A stretch of DNA of 64,000 nt from Verrucomicrobia bacterium IMCC26134. GTDB taxonomy: Bacteria > Verrucomicrobiota > Verrucomicrobiia > Opitutales > Opitutaceae. The position numbers and the translations under genes are program-made. The notes below the pieces were generated by a model. That model was given only the letters and a program-made list of their open reading frames with translations, made no database searches and was not told the origin of the DNA. The stretch is from NCBI GenBank assembly GCA_000972765.1, contig CP011265.1, forward strand, positions 3,407,001-3,471,000, written 5' to 3'. Position 1 is the stretch's first letter; every line of letters begins with the position of its first letter. Shown here piece by piece: positions 18,289-28,338 of this stretch.

Positions 18289-18594
18289 TTACCAAGAAGA
18301 TTTGGTGACGCCGGGAATTTTGCCGTTCAATGCAAGTTCACGGAAAGTGATACGGGAAACTCCGTATTTACGAATGAAGGCGCGAGGACGACCGCTGAGG
18401 CTGCAGCGATTACGAACCCGGACCGGCGAGGAGTTGCGTGGCAGCTTCTGAAGCGCCTTGGAAGCAGCGAAGAATTCCTCGTTGGACAGGGCAGGATTGA
18501 TCAAGGCGGCCTTGAGTTCAGCGCGCTTCGCGGCGAACTTCACAACGAGGTTCTTGCGTTTCTCGTTACGTTTGATGGCAGATGTCTTAGGCAT
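18289..18594 (-). CDS. rpsN: Ribosomal protein S14, zinc-independent long form
   Basis: Head protein of the 30S subunit. 101 residues, the length of the E. coli zinc-free form. The segment [20 protein letters not shown] keeps one Cys but not the CxxC-CxxC set of the short zinc form, and [22 protein letters not shown] closes it. Flanked by rplE (11 bp) and rpsH (86 bp). Confidence 0.98.
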   Translation of the reverse strand: MPKTSAIKRNEKRKNLVVKFAAKRAELKAALINPALSNEEFFAASKALQKLPRNSSPVRVRNRCSLSGRPRAFIRKYGVSRITFRELALNGKIPGVTKSSW

Positions 18595-18605
18595 GGCGGT
18601 AAAGG

Positions 18606-19202
18606 TTAGGCGGCGTTAGACTTGGCGGCAGCATCGGCGGCAACTTGCGCATCGGTGCGACGGAAGGGCATTCCGAGAAGCTTGAGGAGCTCACGTCCCT
18701 CGTCATCAGTTTGAGCGGAAGTCACGATATTGATATCTAGACCCATGCTCTTTTTTACGTTCTCGACGACGATCTCGGGGAAAATTGTAAAGTCGGAGAT
18801 ACCGAGCGTGTAATTGCCCTGGCCGTCGAACTTAGAGTGGACTCCGCGGAAGTCGCGGATGGTGGGGAGAGCAACCGCGAGCAGACGGTAGAGGAAATCC
18901 CACATGGCATCACCACGGAGGGTAACATAGGCGCCTACGGTCTGACCTTGGCGTAGTTTGAAATTGGAAATAGCCTTCTTGGACTTGGCCAATACGGGCT
19001 TTTGGCCGGCAATGGCCGCGAGATCTCGCTGGATGTCAGCGATCTGATTTTTATCTGCCTCGGCATCGATGCCGGTATTCAAGCTGATCTTAACAAGACC
19101 AGGAACCTCGTATTTGTTTTTGTAGCTGCGACTCTTGACGAGGGCAGGAACAATTTGTTCGAGATATTGCTGTTTGAGGAAAGGAACGCGTTTGGTGCTC
19201 AT
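18606..19202 (-). CDS. rplE: Ribosomal protein L5
   Basis: 5S rRNA-binding protein contacting P-site tRNA and the 30S head. 198 residues, including [69 protein letters not shown] and [21 protein letters not shown] 19-residue Ala-rich tail extends it beyond the E. coli length of 179. It is separated from rplX by 127 bp, the longest gap in this part of the unit, where I see no gene. Confidence 0.98.
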   Translation of the reverse strand: MSTKRVPFLKQQYLEQIVPALVKSRSYKNKYEVPGLVKISLNTGIDAEADKNQIADIQRDLAAIAGQKPVLAKSKKAISNFKLRQGQTVGAYVTLRGDAMWDFLYRLLAVALPTIRDFRGVHSKFDGQGNYTLGISDFTIFPEIVVENVKKSMGLDINIVTSAQTDDEGRELLKLLGMPFRRTDAQVAADAAAKSNAA

Positions 19203-19329
19203 GGATGGTTTAACCGTCGGATTGCCGAACCGACGACCGGTTGAGTGTTGGGTGGATTAGATGAGAGAGACGAAAAAGGGTGAGGTTACTGGTTGGAGCC
19301 CCACCCTAAGCAAGGATTATCGCGAGGAT

Positions 19330-19599
19330 TTACGCTTTGGAGGCCGCACGCTTCTTAGAAGCGTCGTAAATCGACTTCGACTGAAGATTGGAGACGTGCA
19401 CAGAACCCTCGCGTTCGACGATGGCGCCGTTCGGATTTTCCTGCGACTTCTTCAAGTGGCGCTTAACGAGGGCGACACCCTCGACACGCGCGCGCTGCTT
19501 GGCGCCAAGAAGCTCAAGCACCTTGCCGGATTTACCCTTGTGGGCGCCGGAGATAACGACGACTTCTTCGCCGCTTTTAACGTGAAATTTAAGAGCCAT
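19330..19599 (-). CDS. rplX: Ribosomal protein L24
   Basis: Assembly-initiating 50S protein near the exit tunnel. 89 residues containing the KOW motif (VKSGEEVVVISGAHKGKSGKV), RVEGVALVKRHLKKSQENPNG and VHVSNLQ. It lacks the last part of the E. coli protein (104 residues). It starts 1 bp after the rplN stop. Confidence 0.97.
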   Translation of the reverse strand: MALKFHVKSGEEVVVISGAHKGKSGKVLELLGAKQRARVEGVALVKRHLKKSQENPNGAIVEREGSVHVSNLQSKSIYDASKKRAASKA

Positions 19600-19600
19600 G

Positions 19601-19966
19601 TTAGAGAACCTCCGGAGCGAGCGAAATGATCTTCATGAAATTCTTGGCACGGAGCTCGCGGGCAACCGGGCCAAAGATACGGGTGCCCTTCGGATTACCA
19701 TCCGCGCCAATAATGACGACGGCGTTGGAATCGAAACGAAGGTAGGAGCCGTCGGAACGACGGACAGGAGCCTTGGTGCGAATCACCACGGCCTTAGCGA
19801 CCTCACCTTTTTTGACGGAGGCATCGGTGGCACTGTCCTTGATATGGATGGTGATGATGTCGCCGACGCCGGCGGTCGTGGTGTTTTGACCTTTTTTGCT
19901 GATCATCATGGCGCGACGGGCGCCAGTGTTGTCAGCAATATCGATGAAAGAGCGGAGTTGTAGCAT
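19601..19966 (-). CDS. rplN: Ribosomal protein L14
   Basis: Inter-subunit bridge protein. 121 residues with [71 protein letters not shown] and [11 protein letters not shown], all conserved. It is followed 1 bp later by rplX and preceded by rpsQ at 18 bp. Confidence 0.98.
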   Translation of the reverse strand: MLQLRSFIDIADNTGARRAMMISKKGQNTTTAGVGDIITIHIKDSATDASVKKGEVAKAVVIRTKAPVRRSDGSYLRFDSNAVVIIGADGNPKGTRIFGPVARELRAKNFMKIISLAPEVL

Positions 19967-19984
19967 TTGATTATTCTCCTGAGG

Positions 19985-20302
19985 TTAGGCCTTGATGCTA
20001 GCGACCACGTCCTGTTCGGACACAGCGGCCACGTCGGCAGTGACGGCGACTTCAAGGATATTGACGATGCGCCAGCGCTTGAGACGGCTTAACGGACGAG
20101 TCTCTACGATCTCGACCTTGTCGCCTACCTTGGCTGCGTTTTGCTCGTCGTGAGCATGCACGACGGTCTTGCGATTGATGACCTTCTGGTAACGGGGATG
20201 CGGAACCTTGAAGGGAACGGTGACTTTGACGGACTTGTCACCGGAGCGGCTTGAAACAAAGCCGATTAGGGTCTTACGGGAATTGCGTTCGGGAGTGGAC
20301 AT
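19985..20302 (-). CDS. rpsQ: Ribosomal protein S17
   Basis: 16S rRNA-binding OB-fold protein. 105 residues: RKTLIGFVSSRSGDKSVKVTV, VPHPRYQKVINRKTVVHAHDE, GDKVEIVETRPLSRLKRWRI, then a 20-residue extension (VTADVAAVSEQDVV) beyond the E. coli length of 84. It lies between rpmC (27 bp) and rplN (18 bp). Confidence 0.97.
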   Translation of the reverse strand: MSTPERNSRKTLIGFVSSRSGDKSVKVTVPFKVPHPRYQKVINRKTVVHAHDEQNAAKVGDKVEIVETRPLSRLKRWRIVNILEVAVTADVAAVSEQDVVASIKA

Positions 20303-20329
20303 TATTATTCCTCTTTAGGATGTGGCGCC

Positions 20330-20524
20330 TCAGGCGGCCTTTTGCTTTTGGTTGCGGACGGTTTCGAGGCGGGCGATGTCCTTGCGGAGCGTGCGGAGCT
20401 CGTGGGTCTTCTCGACTTGACCGGTCTGCTTGCGCAGGCGGAGATGAAGAAGCTTTTCGCGGGTTTCGCGTAGCTTGGTGTCGATCTCAACCTGGGAGAG
20501 TTCTGTAATTTCCTTGGCTTTCAT
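20330..20524 (-). CDS. rpmC: Ribosomal protein L29
   Basis: Small two-helix 50S protein at the exit tunnel, part of the trigger-factor/SRP docking site. The 64 residues from the ATG at 20524 ([18 protein letters not shown]) include [19 protein letters not shown] and [16 protein letters not shown], the L29 signature. GGAG lies upstream of the ATG. The open frame continues upstream across rplP but only this last part is L29. Confidence 0.96.
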   Translation of the reverse strand: MKAKEITELSQVEIDTKLRETREKLLHLRLRKQTGQVEKTHELRTLRKDIARLETVRNQKQKAA

Positions 20525-20549
20525 GGGTGTAGTTTCTCCAGGGGAGGGA

Positions 20550-20975
20550 TTAGGCGGCACTGCCTTCACGAACGATGAAGCGGCACTTGAAGGGCAGCTT
20601 GGCATCGGCGAGACGGAATGCTTCTTTAGCAATGGTGGATGGAACGCCACCGAGCTCAAAGAGCACGGCACCGGGTTTAATTTGAGCAACGTAGTATTCC
20701 ACGCCGCCTTTACCAGAGCCCATTCGGACTTCGGCGGGCTTCTTGGTGACGGGTTTGTGCGGGAATACACGGATCCAAAGCTTGCCCTTGCGCTTGAGAT
20801 GGCGGGCAATGCAGACACGAGCGGCCTCGATCTGACGGCCGGTCATGGGACCACGGGAAAGCGATTGAAGGCCGAACTCGCCAAAGGCGAGAGTGTTACC
20901 GCGCTTCGCATTGCCCTTAAGAGAGCCTTTTTGCGATTTACGGTATTTGGTGCGGGCGGGTGAGAGGGATGCCAT
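20550..20975 (-). CDS. rplP: Ribosomal protein L16
   Basis: 50S protein near the A-site tRNA elbow. 141 residues: [86 protein letters not shown]. It lies 43 bp after rpsC and 25 bp before rpmC. Confidence 0.98.
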   Translation of the reverse strand: MASLSPARTKYRKSQKGSLKGNAKRGNTLAFGEFGLQSLSRGPMTGRQIEAARVCIARHLKRKGKLWIRVFPHKPVTKKPAEVRMGSGKGGVEYYVAQIKPGAVLFELGGVPSTIAKEAFRLADAKLPFKCRFIVREGSAA

Positions 20976-21018
20976 TAGAGGATTCTCCTAGTTAGGTGTT
21001 GGGTTTAAAGAACCTGGC

Positions 21019-21651
21019 TTAAGCAGCGGGTTCTTCCTTTTTGCATATCCAGCACTTCACGCCGATTTTGCCGAAAAGGGTATGGGCCTCAAAGAAGCCA
21101 TAATCAATGTTCTCGCGGAGGGTATGCAGAGGCACTCGTCCTTTGCGCTGCCACTCGCGACGGGCGATGTCAGAACCACCCAGACGGCCAGAGCATTGGA
21201 TACGAATACCCTCGGCACCCAGGCTCATTGCGGTCTCAACAGCCTTCTTCATGGCACGGCGGAATGCGATACGACGCTCGAGCTGGAGCGCGACATTCTC
21301 GGCGACGAGCATAGCCTCGGTCTCGGGCTTTTTAACCTCTTGGATGTCGAGGAGGACTTCCTTACCGGTTAATTTGGAAAGCTCGGCCTTGATATTCTCA
21401 ACCTCGGCGCCCTTGCGACCGATCACAATACCGGGACGAGCGGTATAGATCTTTACGCGGACGCGATTGGAAGCGCGCTCAATGAAAATACGCGGCACGG
21501 AAGCCTGCTTAAGCTTCTCCATGAGTTTTTCACGGATAATCTGGTCTTCGTGAAGCAGCTTGGCGAAGTCCTTTTTAGGGGCATACCAACGCGATAGCCA
21601 GTTGCGGCGGACGGCGAGACGGAAGCCGGTGGGATTAGTTTTTTGGCCCAT
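21019..21651 (-). CDS. rpsC: Ribosomal protein S3
   Basis: mRNA entry-channel protein with helicase contribution. 210 residues: [20 protein letters not shown], the KH domain ([22 protein letters not shown]), [19 protein letters not shown], and the C-terminal domain with [20 protein letters not shown] and [22 protein letters not shown]. It starts 9 bp after rplV. Confidence 0.98.
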   Translation of the reverse strand: MGQKTNPTGFRLAVRRNWLSRWYAPKKDFAKLLHEDQIIREKLMEKLKQASVPRIFIERASNRVRVKIYTARPGIVIGRKGAEVENIKAELSKLTGKEVLLDIQEVKKPETEAMLVAENVALQLERRIAFRRAMKKAVETAMSLGAEGIRIQCSGRLGGSDIARREWQRKGRVPLHTLRENIDYGFFEAHTLFGKIGVKCWICKKEEPAA

Positions 21652-21660
21652 GGTAGTGTC

Positions 21661-22002
21661 TTAGTTTGAGTTGCCGTCGCTGAGGACGATAGTGATATGA
21701 GACATCTTCTTGCGGCGGGGCATCGCAGTTCCGCGAGCTCCAGCCTTAAAGCGCTTGAGAACTGGCCCCTGATCAACGATCGCGCTTTTAACCGTCAGGT
21801 TATCGGCCGAGAGGTTATTATTGTTTTCGGCGTTGGCGATTGCGCTTTTGAGCGTCTTATTGATGAGCTGAGCCGACTTGCGCGGAATCAGCGAAAGGAG
21901 ATCAACCGCCTCTGGAGCGGGACGACCTTGAATGGTAACAGCTACTTCACGCACCTTTTTAGGGGACATGCGCGCGTAGCGAGTGATTGCTTGGACTTCC
22001 AT
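21661..22002 (-). CDS. rplV: Ribosomal protein L22
   Basis: Exit-tunnel protein with a long beta-hairpin. 113 residues: AITRYARMSPKKVREVAVTI, SAIANAENNNNLSADNLTVKS and the hairpin KRFKAGARGTAMPRRKKMSH at about 83-102, the segment where macrolide-resistance changes occur in other species. It lies downstream of an unusual inserted exported ORF (65-bp gap) rather than directly after rpsS. Confidence 0.98.
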   Translation of the reverse strand: MEVQAITRYARMSPKKVREVAVTIQGRPAPEAVDLLSLIPRKSAQLINKTLKSAIANAENNNNLSADNLTVKSAIVDQGPVLKRFKAGARGTAMPRRKKMSHITIVLSDGNSN

Positions 22003-22067
22003 GGGATGAGATTCCTTTTTGAGGCGACAGTAATAGAGGAAAGAATCCCCTACCCTGTCCTTTAAGT

Positions 22068-22415
22068 TTAGTTATATCGTGTTGAAACGGTTTGAACGGC
22101 AACAGTGTCTCCGTTGTGCAGAGACCGGCCGGATGTGAGATTCAAAATCAGAGCGATTGAGGACTTCTGGCGAAGTTGGACTAACAAAAGCTTGCCGACA
22201 GATTCGCCCGAGCGGGACACTTGGCAAATCATGCTTTGGCGAAGGCCAGCCTCATAACCAGCATCAAGGACCACGAGGTCAGCGGAATGCATAACTTCGA
22301 TGTGGACGATGCGCGCTTCCCCAATGGATCGTTCCGTGACCCCACCGGCAAAGCCTTGTCCAACGCCGAAAAAAGCGGAGGAAAAAACCAGGCAAGATAG
22401 GGAACGGATTGACAC
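22068..22415 (-). CDS. Small exported protein inserted between rpsS and rplV
   Basis: 115 residues with a probable signal peptide (SLSCLVFSSAFFGVGQGFAGG, residues 5-25). The mature part reads ARIVHIEVMHSADLVVLDAG, EAGLRQSMICQVSRSGESVG, KLLLVQLRQKSSIALILNL and LHNGDTVAV, which resembles the small beta-barrel module in FlgT C-termini and many exported verrucomicrobial proteins (V-V-L-D-A-G / A-G-x-x-x-G-M / G-D-x-V). It sits inside the S10 operon in the same orientation, 25 bp after rpsS and 65 bp before rplV, where other bacteria have no gene. The pattern and spacing favour a real gene; its function is unknown. Confidence 0.65.
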   Translation of the reverse strand: MSIRSLSCLVFSSAFFGVGQGFAGGVTERSIGEARIVHIEVMHSADLVVLDAGYEAGLRQSMICQVSRSGESVGKLLLVQLRQKSSIALILNLTSGRSLHNGDTVAVQTVSTRYN

Positions 22416-22440
22416 GGGAGAAAGCAGCGAACGCTGTTAA

Positions 22441-22716
22441 TCACATTTCCTTACGGGTCATGCCACCGTGAGCCTTGAAGACTCGGGTGGGGGAGAACTC
22501 ACCGAGCTTATGGCCAACCATGTTCTCAGTGACATGGACGGCGATAAACGCCTTACCATTGTGCACATTGAAAGTGTGGCCGATGAAGTCAGGAGTGATG
22601 GTCGAGCGACGGGACCAGGTTTGGATGGGCTTCCTGGTCGGAGACTTGACCGCCTTCTCGATTTTTTCGAGGAGGTGGTAGTCAACAAAGAAGCCTTTTT
22701 TGATGGAACGAGCCAT
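22441..22716 (-). CDS. rpsS: Ribosomal protein S19
   Basis: 30S head protein forming bridges with L5. 91 residues: [42 protein letters not shown], and [22 protein letters not shown], all family hallmarks. It follows rplB by 18 bp. Confidence 0.98.
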   Translation of the reverse strand: MARSIKKGFFVDYHLLEKIEKAVKSPTRKPIQTWSRRSTITPDFIGHTFNVHNGKAFIAVHVTENMVGHKLGEFSPTRVFKAHGGMTRKEM

Positions 22717-22734
22717 GGTAGTTGGGCGATGGGA

Positions 22735-23601
22735 TTACTTCTTGCCACGTGGCTTGCGGCCGTTGTGGCGCACAAGGATCTGGCTGTTGGAGAGCTTGGA
22801 ACGCTTGCGGGTCGGGAAGCCCTTCGCGAGCTGACCCCAAGGAGATACTAAGTGCTGGCGACCGCCGCCGCCCTTGGATTTACCCTGACCACCACCGTTC
22901 GGGTGATCAACTGGGTTCATCGCGACACCACGCTGGCGGGGGCGCTTGCCAAGCCAGCGGTTGCGACCGGCTTTGCCGAGCGATTGGTTCATGTGGTCAC
23001 CGTTACCGACTTCACCAATGGTGGCGCGGCACTTAGGATTCACCAAACGAACTTCACCGGAAGGCATTTTCAGCTGGGCGGAGCCATTCTCAACGTTGAT
23101 GAGCTCAATATAGGTGCCGGCGGTGCGACCCATCTGGGCGCCACGACCGGGAACGAGCTCAACACAGTTTAACTTCGTAGAGGGTGGAATGAGTTCCAAC
23201 GGGAAGTTGTTACCAATAATGAAGTCATTGGTCGTGGCTTTGTTGGAGGTAACGATGGTATCACCAATCTTGAGGCCAAGGGGAGCAATGATATAACGCT
23301 TTTCGCCAGTCGCATAGGCGACGAGCGCCAAACGAGCCGAACGATTAGGATCATATTCGATAGCCTGGACCTTGGCGGGGATATCGATAAGGTTGCGCTT
23401 GAAGTCGACGATACGATTCAGACGTTTATGACCACCGCCACGACGGCGACTGGTGATGCGTCCATAGACGTTACGGCCACCGGACTTACTCTGGGAGTAA
23501 ACGAGGGCGCGTTCGGGACGCTTGGCGGTGATCGTCTCGTCCTTGTTTAGCGTTGTGAAACGCTGGGAGGGCGTGAGCGGGCGAAAACTTTTGAGAGCCA
23601 T
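22735..23601 (-). CDS. rplB: Ribosomal protein L2
   Basis: Universal 50S protein needed for peptidyl transferase activity and subunit joining. 288 residues with an extra N-terminal stretch: RPLTPSQRFTTLNKDETITA, RGGGHKRLNRIVDFKRN, EYDPNRSARLALVAYATGEKRYI, and the C-terminal VAMNPVDHPNGGGQGKSKGG containing the conserved histidine near residue 235. E. coli L2 has 273 residues. Confidence 0.98.
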   Translation of the reverse strand: MALKSFRPLTPSQRFTTLNKDETITAKRPERALVYSQSKSGGRNVYGRITSRRRGGGHKRLNRIVDFKRNLIDIPAKVQAIEYDPNRSARLALVAYATGEKRYIIAPLGLKIGDTIVTSNKATTNDFIIGNNFPLELIPPSTKLNCVELVPGRGAQMGRTAGTYIELINVENGSAQLKMPSGEVRLVNPKCRATIGEVGNGDHMNQSLGKAGRNRWLGKRPRQRGVAMNPVDHPNGGGQGKSKGGGGRQHLVSPWGQLAKGFPTRKRSKLSNSQILVRHNGRKPRGKK

Positions 23602-23631
23602 GTTGTAGGTTCCTGGTTAAGTGCGCGTTGA

Positions 23632-23913
23632 TTAGACGAGCTCGATTTTATCACCAGCCTTGAGCGTAACGATGGCCTTCTTGTAGGAAGAGGTGGTCAT
23701 CGGACGTCCCTTGCGGGTCTTCTTGGGTTTACCCACGATGTTCTGGGTGTTGACGCGTGTAACCTTGACCTTAAAGGTCTGCTCAATGGCCGTTGCAATG
23801 GTGTGCTTGGTGGCCTTGGGCGAAACCTCAAAGGTGTATTGGCCGAGCTCGGAAGAGAGTTTGTTAGACTTCTCGGTGAGCACGAGGTGATTAAGGACGT
23901 TAAGGGCGTTCAT
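23632..23913 (-). CDS. rplW: Ribosomal protein L23
   Basis: Exit-tunnel protein and docking site for trigger factor. 93 residues: LNHLVLTEKSNKLSSELGQYTF, SPKATKHTIATAIEQTFKVKV, VNTQNIVGKPKKTRKGRPM. Its ATG shares one base with the rplD stop (TAATG), a coupling arrangement. Confidence 0.97.
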   Translation of the reverse strand: MNALNVLNHLVLTEKSNKLSSELGQYTFEVSPKATKHTIATAIEQTFKVKVTRVNTQNIVGKPKKTRKGRPMTTSSYKKAIVTLKAGDKIELV

Positions 23914-24548
23914 TAGTTTTTACCTCCATTGACGCGAGCAATGATCTTCTCGAGTCCCTTGCTGCTCACAATGATGCGACGATATTGAGCCAGATCCTTG
24001 GAGTTGAGTTTAGCGGCCTCTTGAAGCGAGACGCGGGCAATGTTACGGGCGGCACGAGCGGCTTCCAGCGGGAAGGTATCATCAACGATGAGAATCTTAC
24101 CCTCGGGAGCGATGCGGCCAACCACTTCGTTGATCGATTTGGTTTTGGAGGCGGTTGCCACCCACTTCTCGATTACGTCGATTTCACCGGCGGCAGCGCG
24201 GTCAAAAAGAGCACGGGAGAAAGCCAATGCCTTAACCTGTGCGTTGATTTTTTTATCGTAATCCCGTGGTTTAGGACCGAAAACAACACCACCACCCACC
24301 CAGATGGGCGAGCGGATGGAGCCTGCACGGGCACGACCCGTGCCCTTTTGGCGCCAGGGTTTTTTGCCGCCACCGGATACCTCGCCACGAGTCTTCGTGG
24401 AGTGGGTGCCGAGACGGGCGTTAGCATTGATGGCGACGATCACTTCTTTCAAAGCTTGGACACCACGATCGCCCTCGAACACGGGGAGGTCGGTGAAATC
24501 CTTCTCTTGGGATGTTTTTCCGTCTGCGCTGTAAACTTTAAGTTTCAT
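23913..24548 (-). CDS. rplD: Ribosomal protein L4
   Basis: 50S protein with a loop reaching into the exit tunnel; in E. coli it also represses the S10 operon. 211 residues from the ATG at 24548 ([18 protein letters not shown]). Motifs: [65 protein letters not shown], and the C-terminal [17 protein letters not shown]. The frame is open 65 codons further upstream over rplC, but those residues are rplC shadow. Confidence 0.97.
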   Translation of the reverse strand: MKLKVYSADGKTSQEKDFTDLPVFEGDRGVQALKEVIVAINANARLGTHSTKTRGEVSGGGKKPWRQKGTGRARAGSIRSPIWVGGGVVFGPKPRDYDKKINAQVKALAFSRALFDRAAAGEIDVIEKWVATASKTKSINEVVGRIAPEGKILIVDDTFPLEAARAARNIARVSLQEAAKLNSKDLAQYRRIIVSSKGLEKIIARVNGGKN

Positions 24549-24562
24549 GGGTATGGTCCTCC

Positions 24563-25210
24563 TTAGCGGGCTTTGGGTTGACCCTTGATTGCGGTGCGAA
24601 CGATCACATCTTCTCCGTTGGCGCCAGGAATGGCACCTTTGACAAGAATGATGTTCTTGTCGGCAATAACCTTTATAACGGTAAGGTTTTGCATTGTGCG
24701 CTGGAGTTGTCCCATGTGACCAGGCATAGCCTGATTTTTCCAAGTGCGGCCAGGAGTCTGGCGCATGCCGATCGAACCGATACGGCGATGGAACATGGAA
24801 CCATGGGTGGCCGGACCGCCACCGACACGGAAGCGTTTAACAACGCCTTGGAAACCCTTGCCCTTCGTCACGCCTGTTACGTCGATGAGCTGGCCTTCCT
24901 TGAAAATTGCTACGGTGACAACATCACCGGCCTTCTGGGTGGGCTTTTCGTTTAGGCGAACTTCGCTGAGCACGCGGGGGGCGACTTCGAGGCCGGCCTT
25001 CTTCGCGTGAGCGAGCTCTGCTTTGGAGGAGTTCTTAACCTTTTGGGCCGAGAATCCGAGCTGGACGGCATTGTAACCGTCGATTTCTACGGTCTTAACT
25101 TGGACCACTGAGCAGGGTCCAGCTTCGACCACGGTAACCGGGACCAAGACGTTTTGTGCGTCGTAGACCTGGGTCATTCCGAGTTTTTTACCGATGAGGG
25201 TGTTGATCAT
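24563..25210 (-). CDS. rplC: Ribosomal protein L3
   Basis: Early-assembly 50S protein near the peptidyl-transferase centre. 215 residues: MINTLIGKKLGMTQVYDAQN, DVTGVTKGKGFQGVVKRFRVGG, THGSMFHRRIGSIGMRQTPGR and MPGHMGQLQRTMQNL, the L3 signature with the conserved glutamine that is methylated in E. coli. It lies 14 bp before rplD and 111 bp after rpsJ. Confidence 0.98.
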   Translation of the reverse strand: MINTLIGKKLGMTQVYDAQNVLVPVTVVEAGPCSVVQVKTVEIDGYNAVQLGFSAQKVKNSSKAELAHAKKAGLEVAPRVLSEVRLNEKPTQKAGDVVTVAIFKEGQLIDVTGVTKGKGFQGVVKRFRVGGGPATHGSMFHRRIGSIGMRQTPGRTWKNQAMPGHMGQLQRTMQNLTVIKVIADKNIILVKGAIPGANGEDVIVRTAIKGQPKAR

Positions 25211-25261
25211 GACTAAGTGGTAGGTGGAGGGTTTCCGTTTAGGTAAACCTACATTAGGGAT

Positions 25262-25280
25262 TCCAGCAAAGGCTGCTGGA
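25262..25280 (-). promoter_or_regulatory. Hairpin in the rpsJ-rplC spacer
   Basis: TCCAGCA (25262-25268) and TGCTGGA (25274-25280) give a perfect 7-bp stem with a 5-base loop in the 111-bp spacer before rplC. A second small palindrome, GTTTAGGTAAAC, lies near 25238-25249. The spacer is unusually long for this unit and may be a leader for L4-type feedback or a processing site; no U tract follows. Confidence 0.4.
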
Positions 25281-25321
25281 GGCCGCTAAACTGTTGGCTA
25301 AAAAAGGTCCGGGTGGTTAAC

Positions 25322-25630
25322 TCAAACCGTGATTGTGATATCAACGCCAGAGGGCAGGTTGAGCTTTTTGAGCTCATCTACCGTCTGTGCGGTGGGTTCG
25401 ATGATGTCGATGAGGCGCTTGTGAGTGCGCGACTCAAACTGCTCCATGGACTTCTTGTCGACGTGCGGGGAGCGGTTGACAGTCAGCTTCTCGATGCGAG
25501 TCGGAAGAGGAATGGGGCCGGAGACACGGGCGCCTGAGCGCTTTGCGGTCTCGACGATCTCGAGGGCAGACTGATCGATTACGCGATAGTCGTAGCCCTT
25601 GAGTTTGATGCGGATGCGTTGGCCTTTCAT
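25322..25630 (-). CDS. rpsJ: Ribosomal protein S10 / NusE
   Basis: 30S head protein and antitermination partner of NusB and NusG. 102 residues: [64 protein letters not shown] and LPSGVDITI. It lies 20 bp downstream of fusA, so the S10 genes appear to be continuous with the str genes; tuf is not at this junction. Confidence 0.98.
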   Translation of the reverse strand: MKGQRIRIKLKGYDYRVIDQSALEIVETAKRSGARVSGPIPLPTRIEKLTVNRSPHVDKKSMEQFESRTHKRLIDIIEPTAQTVDELKKLNLPSGVDITITV

Positions 25631-25650
25631 GTAGTAAAAAGAACGAAGGT

Positions 25651-27834
25651 TTAGGTGCGAGCCGGAGCCCGGGAAGAGCTCTCGACAATCTTGGTGAGGA
25701 GCTGGTTGGGGACCTGCTCAAAGTGGGAAGGCGTGATCGAGGCAGAAGCACGACCCTTGGAGAGTGAACGAATATCGGTGACGTAGCCAAAAAGGTTCTC
25801 AAGGGGAACCGCAGCGGTGATGATACATGCGCCGTTTTTGTTCTCCATGCTTTGGATCTGACCACGACGACGGTTAATATCGCCAATGAGATCGCCTTGG
25901 TATTCCTCTGGGGTGGTAACTTCCACACCCATAATGGGCTCGAGAAGGATAGGCTTGGCGTTCTTCATTGCGTCCTTGAACGCAAAGATGCCTGCCATCT
26001 TGAATGCCATTTCGGAAGAGTCGACTTCATGGAAGGATCCGTCGAGAATACGAACAATCACGTCGACGACAGGATAACCTGCAACAACACCATTGTTTGA
26101 GGCCTCGTTGATGCCGTCCGTAGAGGGTTTGATAAACTCCTTGGGAATCGAACCACCGACAGTCTCATTGATGACCTCGATTCCCTTGCCCTTTTCATTG
26201 GGTTCAATTTTAACGACGACGTGTCCGTATTGGCCTTTACCGCCAGACTGGCGGACAAATTTACCTTCTCCATCTGCATGCATGGTGATGGTCTCGCGAT
26301 AAGCGATTTGAGGTTTACCTGAAGTTGCCTCGACCTTAAACTCGCGCTTCATACGATCAACGATGATCTCAAGATGTAGCTCACCCATACCCGAGAGGAT
26401 GGTTTGGCCGGTATCTTGGTCGGTCTTCACGCGGAGCGTAGGATCCTCGGCGACTAAACGCTGGAGTGCGGTTCCGAGTCTCTCTTGGTCAGCCTTAGTG
26501 TTGGGCTCGATTGACATCGAGATGACGGGCTCAGGGAAGGACGGGGGCTCGAGGCGGATATCGGCATCCTCATGGCAAAGGGTATCTCCGGTGATCACTT
26601 CCTTGACGCCGACCATTGCGCAAATGTCTCCGGAGTAGGCGATATCAATTTCCTCGCGATCCATGGCGCGCATCAAAACGAGGCGGGAAACGCGCTCGGA
26701 GCGACGGGTGCGTGGATTGTAAACCGGCGTTCCCTTATGCAGCGCTCCGGTGTAAACACGGAAGAATACGAGCTTACCAACGAAAGGATCGGTCCAAAGT
26801 TTAAAGGCGAGGCCCGCAAGCTTGGCGCTGTCGTTAGGGACGATGCCAACACTCTCGCCGTCGCTGTTCTGACCAACCATTGGAGGGAGGTCCAACGGAC
26901 ATGGCAAATAGTTGACAACACAATCCAAGAGACGCTGAACGCCCTTCTTTTTGAAGGCGGAACCGGGGATGACACCGGTGAACTTCATCGATACGGTCGC
27001 TTTGCGGACCGCAATCATGAGTTCACGGGCTTCGATCTTTTGGCCGTCGAGGTAACGCTCGGCGAGACCATCGTCAAAGTCCGAGACCGCTTCGATCAAC
27101 TTCTCGCGATACTCTTTGGCCTGCGCTACCATGTTCTCCGGAATGGGATGGAGAACCGGTGCCAGATCGAGATCAATTGGATCGATAAAAAGGTAGGCGA
27201 CCTCTTGGACGAGATCGACTACGCCAGTAAAGTTCTCTTCGTTGCCGATGGGGAGAAAAAGGGCGTGCGCGTTGGCCTTGAGTCTCTCGCGCATCTCATC
27301 AATGGCACGGAAGAAATTGGCACCGGTGCGGTCCATCTTATTGATGAACGCCACACGGGGAACATTGTATTTGTTGGCTTGACGCCACACTGTCTCTGAC
27401 TGGGGCTGAACGCCAGCAACAGCGCAGAACACAGCCACAGCTCCGTCAAGAACACGCATGGAGCGTTCCACCTCAGCGGTGAAGTCCACGTGGCCTGGCG
27501 TATCTATGATATTGATGCGCTGCTTAATACCCTGCCACGGACCGCACGAAGCGTTCCAAGCACATGAAATCGCGGCCGCCGTAATGGTAATACCACGCTC
27601 ACGCTCTTGCTCCATCCAATCGGTGACTGCGGTGCCTTCGTGCACTTCGCCCATTTTATGGACGGCACCAGAGTAGAATAGAATACGTTCTGAAGTAGTG
27701 GTTTTGCCGGCGTCAATGTGCGCGGCAATGCCGATATTTCGTGTCCACTCCAATGGAAAAGGACGATCCTTGGAGTTGGCCGGTGAAATCTTAGATTTCT
27801 CGGTAACGATGGTAATCTGAGGAGAGTCGGACAT
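25651..27834 (-). CDS. fusA: Elongation factor G
   Basis: Translocation GTPase. 727 residues with a 20-25 residue N-terminal extension ([18 protein letters not shown]) compared with E. coli. G1 [15 protein letters not shown], intact switch [17 protein letters not shown]3 [17 protein letters not shown]4 [11 protein letters not shown]. The lower domains show [18 protein letters not shown] (domain III), [19 protein letters not shown] (domain IV) and [22 protein letters not shown] (domain V). It lies 8 bp after rpsG. Confidence 0.98.
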   Translation of the reverse strand: MSDSPQITIVTEKSKISPANSKDRPFPLEWTRNIGIAAHIDAGKTTTSERILFYSGAVHKMGEVHEGTAVTDWMEQERERGITITAAAISCAWNASCGPWQGIKQRINIIDTPGHVDFTAEVERSMRVLDGAVAVFCAVAGVQPQSETVWRQANKYNVPRVAFINKMDRTGANFFRAIDEMRERLKANAHALFLPIGNEENFTGVVDLVQEVAYLFIDPIDLDLAPVLHPIPENMVAQAKEYREKLIEAVSDFDDGLAERYLDGQKIEARELMIAVRKATVSMKFTGVIPGSAFKKKGVQRLLDCVVNYLPCPLDLPPMVGQNSDGESVGIVPNDSAKLAGLAFKLWTDPFVGKLVFFRVYTGALHKGTPVYNPRTRRSERVSRLVLMRAMDREEIDIAYSGDICAMVGVKEVITGDTLCHEDADIRLEPPSFPEPVISMSIEPNTKADQERLGTALQRLVAEDPTLRVKTDQDTGQTILSGMGELHLEIIVDRMKREFKVEATSGKPQIAYRETITMHADGEGKFVRQSGGKGQYGHVVVKIEPNEKGKGIEVINETVGGSIPKEFIKPSTDGINEASNNGVVAGYPVVDVIVRILDGSFHEVDSSEMAFKMAGIFAFKDAMKNAKPILLEPIMGVEVTTPEEYQGDLIGDINRRRGQIQSMENKNGACIITAAVPLENLFGYVTDIRSLSKGRASASITPSHFEQVPNQLLTKIVESSSRAPART

Positions 27835-27842
27835 GGTGATGA

Positions 27843-28316
27843 TTACCAGCGGAGGTGGGCGAAAGCACGGTTGGCTTGGGCCATCTTGTGCGTGTCTTCC
27901 TTCTTCTTAACGACACCACCGGTGTTGTTATAAGCATCGACGATCTCAGCGGCGAGAGCGTCCTTCATTGGCAGACCCTTGCGTGAACCTGCGGCTGAAA
28001 CGATCCAGCGAAGAGCAAGGCTCTCCTGGCGCTCGTATGAAATCTCGACTGGAACCTGATAAGTAGCACCACCGACGCGGCGGCTCTTCACTTCAAGGCG
28101 GGGGCGAGCGTTCTCGAGCGCGCCCATCAGCAGATCTACCGGATCTCCCTTTTCGAGTTTTTCCGAGACCTTTTCAAACGCACCGTAAACGATACGTTCT
28201 GCAAGATTCTTCTTTCCTGACTTCATTACGACATTGACGAGATGCGCTACCAGCGGGCTGGTGTAGCGAATATCCGGCTCAACGTGGCGCTTGGCTGCTC
28301 TGTGACGGCGTGACAT
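27843..28316 (-). CDS. rpsG: Ribosomal protein S7
   Basis: Initiates assembly of the 30S head and lines the E site. 157 residues: [63 protein letters not shown], and the C-terminal [21 protein letters not shown]. It follows rpsL by 22 bp. Confidence 0.98.
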   Translation of the reverse strand: MSRRHRAAKRHVEPDIRYTSPLVAHLVNVVMKSGKKNLAERIVYGAFEKVSEKLEKGDPVDLLMGALENARPRLEVKSRRVGGATYQVPVEISYERQESLALRWIVSAAGSRKGLPMKDALAAEIVDAYNNTGGVVKKKEDTHKMAQANRAFAHLRW

Positions 28317-28338
28317 GGTGCGTGAAAGGGTCTAGGGT

